A stretch of 16,849 nucleotides of DNA, taken from NCBI GenBank assembly GCA_964470455.1, contig CAYYCX010000096.1:1-16849 (forward strand), read 5' to 3'. The stretch is from JAWXBM01 sp964470455. GTDB lineage: Bacteria; Pseudomonadota; Gammaproteobacteria; Xanthomonadales; SZUA-36. Position numbers and translations under genes: made by a program. Below are positions 15,721-16,849 of this stretch, piece by piece. Numbering within the stretch: position 1 is the first letter of the stretch; each line of letters opens with the position of its first letter. Below the pieces are notes generated by a model, which saw only the letters and a program-made list of their open reading frames with translations, was not told where the DNA came from and made no database searches.

Positions 15721-16849
15721 AGCGGTTTAAACTGAAAACGATCCGCCACAAGCTACTTGCCGTTGTGCTGGTTACAACATTCACGGCACTGGTCGCCGTG
15801 CTGGCCACGATGGTTGGTTTCAGTGCCCGCGAATACCACAACACTCTTATCGCCGACATGATCACCCAGTCCGAACTGCTGGGCCACATGACTGAACCAG
15901 CCCTGACCTTCGATGACCAGCAACTCGCCGAGCAGAACCTGAACATGTTGCGATTCCACCCGAAGGTCAATGCTGCGCTGATTTACGATGCTGACGGCAA
16001 CCTGTTTGCAAGTTACAACCCCGTCGGTGAACTGTCTCCGCCGCGGGTTCCAGAACAGGATTTGGTCCGCACCGAGGGAAGTAACCTGCTGGTCTTCCGT
16101 GGAATCAGGAATGATGGCGAATTGCTGGGCACGGTGTTCCTGCGTGCGAACTACGAGTTTACGCAGCGTTTGTTGGCTTATGCCGGGATCGGCACACTGG
16201 CCATCATCGGGGCCATGCTGGTTGCCCTGGCTTTATCGGTGCGCCTGCAACGCATGGTGACACAGCCCGTCCTGGATATTTCCCATGTTGCCCGAGACGT
16301 GGTCGAAAAGCGCGATTACTCACGGCGAGCCAGCAAGACCAGTGATGACGAAGTGGGGGTTCTGGTGGCGTCCTTTAACGACATGCTGGCTGAAATCGAG
16401 CGGCGTACTGAACAGCTGGAGACTTCAAACGAAGCCATTGCTCATGAGGTGAATGAGCGGCGATTGGCGCAAAACGAAGTGATGCGGCTCAACGAGCAAC
16501 TTGAGAACAGAGTGCGGGAACGGACTGCCCAGCTGGAAAGTACCAACCTGGCATTGGCCCAGGCCAAGGCAGCCGCTGAACATGCCAACAAGGCAAAATC
16601 CTCCTTCATTTCCAACATGAGTCACGATCTTCGTACACCGCTCAATGCCATTCTCGGATTCACTGAACTGCTTGTAGCAAAGTCCGCGTCCCTGACGCCG
16701 GAAAAATTGCAGGAATACGCGGACCATATTCTCAATGCCGGCGAACACCTTTTGGTGCTGATTGATGAGGTTCTGGATCTGGCCAAGGTCGAGTCCGGGT
16801 CGGTGACTTTGTCGATCGAATCCGTGGCTCTGGATGACCTGCTGAAAGC
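15717..16849 (+). CDS. CHASE8-HAMP sensor histidine kinase (partial, C-terminus outside window)
   Basis: The ATG overlaps the stop of the YfiR-like gene, and 377 codons are visible before the window ends. Membrane helix 1 is at about 12-34 and helix 2 at about 155-175. The periplasmic region between them (about 36-150) has the CHASE8 layout with ELLGHMTEPALTFDD, NLNMLRFHPKV and ALIYDADGNLFASY, the same sensor type as in YfiN. A HAMP segment follows at about 176-230 (VTQPVLDISHVARDV, DDEVGVLVASFNDML), then a coiled coil to about 290, then HisKA with H303 in NMSHDLRTPLN. The ATPase domain, and any receiver or cyclase domain, would be to the right and cannot be judged. Sharing CHASE8 with YfiN but carrying HisKA rather than GGDEF after HAMP suggests output by phosphotransfer under YfiR control. 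Confidence 0.9.
   Translation, partial: MKRFKLKTIRHKLLAVVLVTTFTALVAVLATMVGFSAREYHNTLIADMITQSELLGHMTEPALTFDDQQLAEQNLNMLRFHPKVNAALIYDADGNLFASYNPVGELSPPRVPEQDLVRTEGSNLLVFRGIRNDGELLGTVFLRANYEFTQRLLAYAGIGTLAIIGAMLVALALSVRLQRMVTQPVLDISHVARDVVEKRDYSRRASKTSDDEVGVLVASFNDMLAEIERRTEQLETSNEAIAHEVNERRLAQNEVMRLNEQLENRVRERTAQLESTNLALAQAKAAAEHANKAKSSFISNMSHDLRTPLNAILGFTELLVAKSASLTPEKLQEYADHILNAGEHLLVLIDEVLDLAKVESGSVTLSIESVALDDLLK

Overview
The window (about 55-60 % GC, dense, short gaps) looks like the chromosome of a free-living gammaproteobacterium. RecQ aligns closely with E. coli RecQ from memory, there is a YebE-like DUF533 gene, and the right side carries a TonB receptor, a YfiR-like gene and multidomain histidine kinases. 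I cannot name a genus. No tRNA, rRNA, CRISPR array, transposase or phage gene was seen.

Left (1-3805): a DUF533/TerB-like protein gene that runs off the left edge, and a secreted amidohydrolase gene, both on the minus strand. They are followed by a divergent, complete recQ. Bases 3806-4301 hold no convincing gene, only a short coding-like scrap on the minus strand.

Centre (4302-10543): an envelope and protease-like cluster. An astacin-type (M12A) secreted metallopeptidase and a small secreted protein of unknown function run rightward. They converge on a large minus-strand gene for a predicted lipoprotein with TPR repeats and a C-terminal CHAT (caspase-like) domain carrying an intact His/Cys pair. 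Divergent from the CHAT gene, about 48 bp away, is an ECF-type sigma factor overlapping by 8 nt a single-pass membrane protein that looks like a divergent anti-sigma factor. After it lies a probable 5' remnant of a secreted delta-60-repeat protein. The suggested unit is a sigma/anti-sigma pair next to a surface-tethered caspase-like protein and an extracellular metallopeptidase.

Right (10544-16849): four co-directional genes with short gaps (47 nt, 3 nt, then an ATGA overlap). They encode a dCache-PAS-PAS histidine kinase, a TonB-dependent receptor, a periplasmic YfiR-family (DUF4154) protein and a CHASE8-HAMP histidine kinase that runs off the right edge. This resembles the YfiR-YfiN module of Pseudomonas, but the diguanylate cyclase output is replaced, at least in its first output domain, by a histidine kinase, and an outer-membrane receptor is added. 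The natural reading is a trans-envelope sensing pathway from receptor to periplasmic YfiR to kinase. The two most interesting things are the ECF/CHAT/astacin neighbourhood and this receptor-YfiR-kinase operon.
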